From: Ancylobacter crimeensis
Lineage (GTDB): Bacteria; Pseudomonadota; Alphaproteobacteria; Rhizobiales; Xanthobacteraceae
NCBI RefSeq assembly: GCF_023016805.1
Contig: NZ_JALKCH010000004.1
Location: 124,001 to 188,000, forward strand
DNA: 64,000 nucleotides
Direction of reading: 5' to 3'
Part shown: in pieces, positions 62,309 through 64,000 of the stretch
Position numbering within the stretch: position 1 is the stretch's first letter
Layout: the number at the start of each line of letters is the position of its first letter
The notes under the pieces: model-generated
Told to the model about the DNA's origin: nothing
Seen by the model: the letters and a program-made list of their open reading frames with translations, nothing else
The model's database searches: none
Position numbers and translations under genes: made by a program

Positions 62309-63190
62309 TCAGAACTTGCCGAGCAGTCCGGCCTTGACGGTTTCCGTGCCCGTGGTGCCGATGGTGCGCACATGTTCGACCGACAGGAAGCGCTCGAACG
62401 GGCCGAGAGGTCCGCGCACCTCCATCGAGGTCGTCACATTCGACTGGTTGGCGAGTTCCGCCGTCATGCCGAACGTATCGCCGGGCGAGATCGCCAGCGG
62501 CATCTTGTAGGTGGTGCCGACAGCGGTGCCGTCATAGAGCGACACGCCGGTGCTCGCCGACGCGCCGACATTGCCGCTGCCATAGATGACGAGATTGTCG
62601 AGCGCGTAGTCGATCCGTCCCTTCACTTCGCCATTGCCGCTGCTGGCGGTGGCGGAGGAGAAACCGGACACCGGCGCGGTGGCCGACATGCTGGTGTTCA
62701 GGCTGACGCTCGCCGCGCCGTGCCGGTAGTCGAACTCGGTCGGGATCGTGTCGCGGCTGGCGGACGCCTTCTTCTTCGCGCGGCTCTGCAGCAGCCGCTG
62801 GATTGGCGTCGCCCCGATATAGTTCACCTTCGGCACGCTTCCGCCGCCGAGCGTCGCCCATACCGTTCCGGGCGCAGCCGGTTCAGGCGCCGCCTCATGA
62901 CCGCCTTCGGCCGACGCGGAACCCTGTTCGTCCGGAGGCGGCGGCGAGACGGTCACGGTCAGATCCGGTGGATCGCCGGCGGCATCAGCCATCGCCGCGG
63001 CATTCGCGTTCTCGACGGCCTGCTCGTAGGGGCTCGCGCTGTCTGCACCGCCGGATGGGTCGGGCACAGGGTCGGGAATGGTGATCCCGGTCCAGGGATC
63101 GAAGGGCGCCTGCGCGCGAGCCGGATGGACGGCTCCAGTGGTGGTTATGCAGGCGAGCACCAGCAGGGCGGGCAGCTCGGAGTGCTGCAT
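62309..63190 (-). CDS. Secreted protein of unknown function, possible outer-membrane beta-strand protein
   Basis: A 293-residue protein. A signal peptide (LPALLVLACITTTGAVHPARA) is followed by a Pro/Ala/Glu-rich low-complexity stretch to about residue 115. The second half has alternating polar/hydrophobic strands (GRIDYALDNLVIYGSG, TTSMEVRGPLG) and ends in Phe (GLLGKF), as many outer-membrane barrels do. I recognise no family. ATG 63190 fits the signal peptide; a longer frame runs to 63256. Sits between prs and rplY. Confidence 0.6.
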   Translation of the reverse strand: MQHSELPALLVLACITTTGAVHPARAQAPFDPWTGITIPDPVPDPSGGADSASPYEQAVENANAAAMADAAGDPPDLTVTVSPPPPDEQGSASAEGGHEAAPEPAAPGTVWATLGGGSVPKVNYIGATPIQRLLQSRAKKKASASRDTIPTEFDYRHGAASVSLNTSMSATAPVSGFSSATASSGNGEVKGRIDYALDNLVIYGSGNVGASASTGVSLYDGTAVGTTYKMPLAISPGDTFGMTAELANQSNVTTSMEVRGPLGPFERFLSVEHVRTIGTTGTETVKAGLLGKF

Positions 63191-63352
63191 CGGGCCTCCA
63201 TCGTGTTCGTTGGCGAGGCAACAGACTCGCGACGAAAGATGGACCGAACAAGGCACGCTTCCGTGAAAAATCGCGAGATCAAGGCGGTGTCAGGCCGTTT
63301 CGGCCGCGAACTGCCGAGTCATTACCCTGATCCGGTTTCGCTTTTGACGATC

Positions 63353-63373
63353 GCCATGCAAATGCTGCATGGC
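63353..63373. terminator. Inverted repeat downstream of prs
   Basis: GCCATGCA (63353-63360) and TGCATGGC (63366-63373) are perfect arms around AATGC, 16 bases beyond the prs stop on the minus strand. No U-run follows. It may be a weak terminator or a binding site before the secreted-protein gene. Confidence 0.35.
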
Positions 63374-63388
63374 AATAACGCCAGCTCC

Positions 63389-64000
<612 letters not shown>

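Overview
The window is GC-rich chromosomal DNA from an alphaproteobacterium, most likely of the order Hyphomicrobiales. This is inferred from gene content: the CtrA inhibitor SciP (DUF1153), a PmtA-type phospholipid N-methyltransferase, a DUF1285-NudL-DUF6111-cca run, the MoxR/DUF58/DUF4159 membrane cluster and a petABC operon with separate cytochrome b and c1 genes. Nothing shows the species directly. Genes are dense with many ATGA-type overlaps. There is one tRNA (Met, CAT). I see no rRNA, CRISPR array, phage gene or insertion sequence.

Layout. 0-7 kb: end of a PAP2 phosphatase, a family 2 glycosyltransferase, an ExaC/AldB-type aldehyde dehydrogenase with its usual DUF779 partner, and a small molybdenum-flavoured group (glutamine amidotransferase-like protein, ModE-type HTH protein, DUF2478 NTPase) divergent from TrmO. 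7-19 kb: a two-armed catabolic locus. On the minus strand lie a DeoR regulator, an (R)-amine-transaminase-like class IV aminotransferase, a polyamine-type ABC importer (binding protein, ATPase, two permeases) and a MocR regulator. Divergent from it are a GlpA-like FAD/[2Fe-2S] dehydrogenase, a second FAD oxidoreductase and an FGGY kinase. This is the best candidate for an undescribed pathway.

19-30 kb: LysE exporter, ECF sigma/anti-sigma pair, a periplasmic EF-hand protein, a PuuE-like deacetylase with an agmatinase-family ureohydrolase, an aldo/keto reductase, tRNA-Met, a Nudix hydrolase divergent from a metallophosphoesterase, and an FMN 2-hydroxyacid dehydrogenase. 29-37 kb: the carbon-phosphorus lyase operon phnGHIJKLMN with divergent phnF and a flavoprotein coupled to it; no phosphonate importer lies in the window. 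37-41 kb: sciP, mnmA, pmtA, a glutathionyl-hydroquinone reductase and a GNAT acetyltransferase.

41-52 kb: a MoxR ATPase/DUF58/BatA-DUF4159/large membrane protein operon, divergent from DUF1285, NudL, DUF6111 and the CCA-adding enzyme. 52-58.5 kb: VOC protein, hemF, an ABC exporter, trmL and petABC (cytochrome bc1), ended by a strong hairpin. 58.5-64 kb, all on the minus strand: prs (cut by the window edge), a secreted protein of unknown function, rplY, pth, ychF and two MaoC-fold proteins.

All calls rest on reading translations and motifs by eye, with no database search. Alternative starts were chosen from ribosome-binding sites and overlaps and are noted where uncertain.
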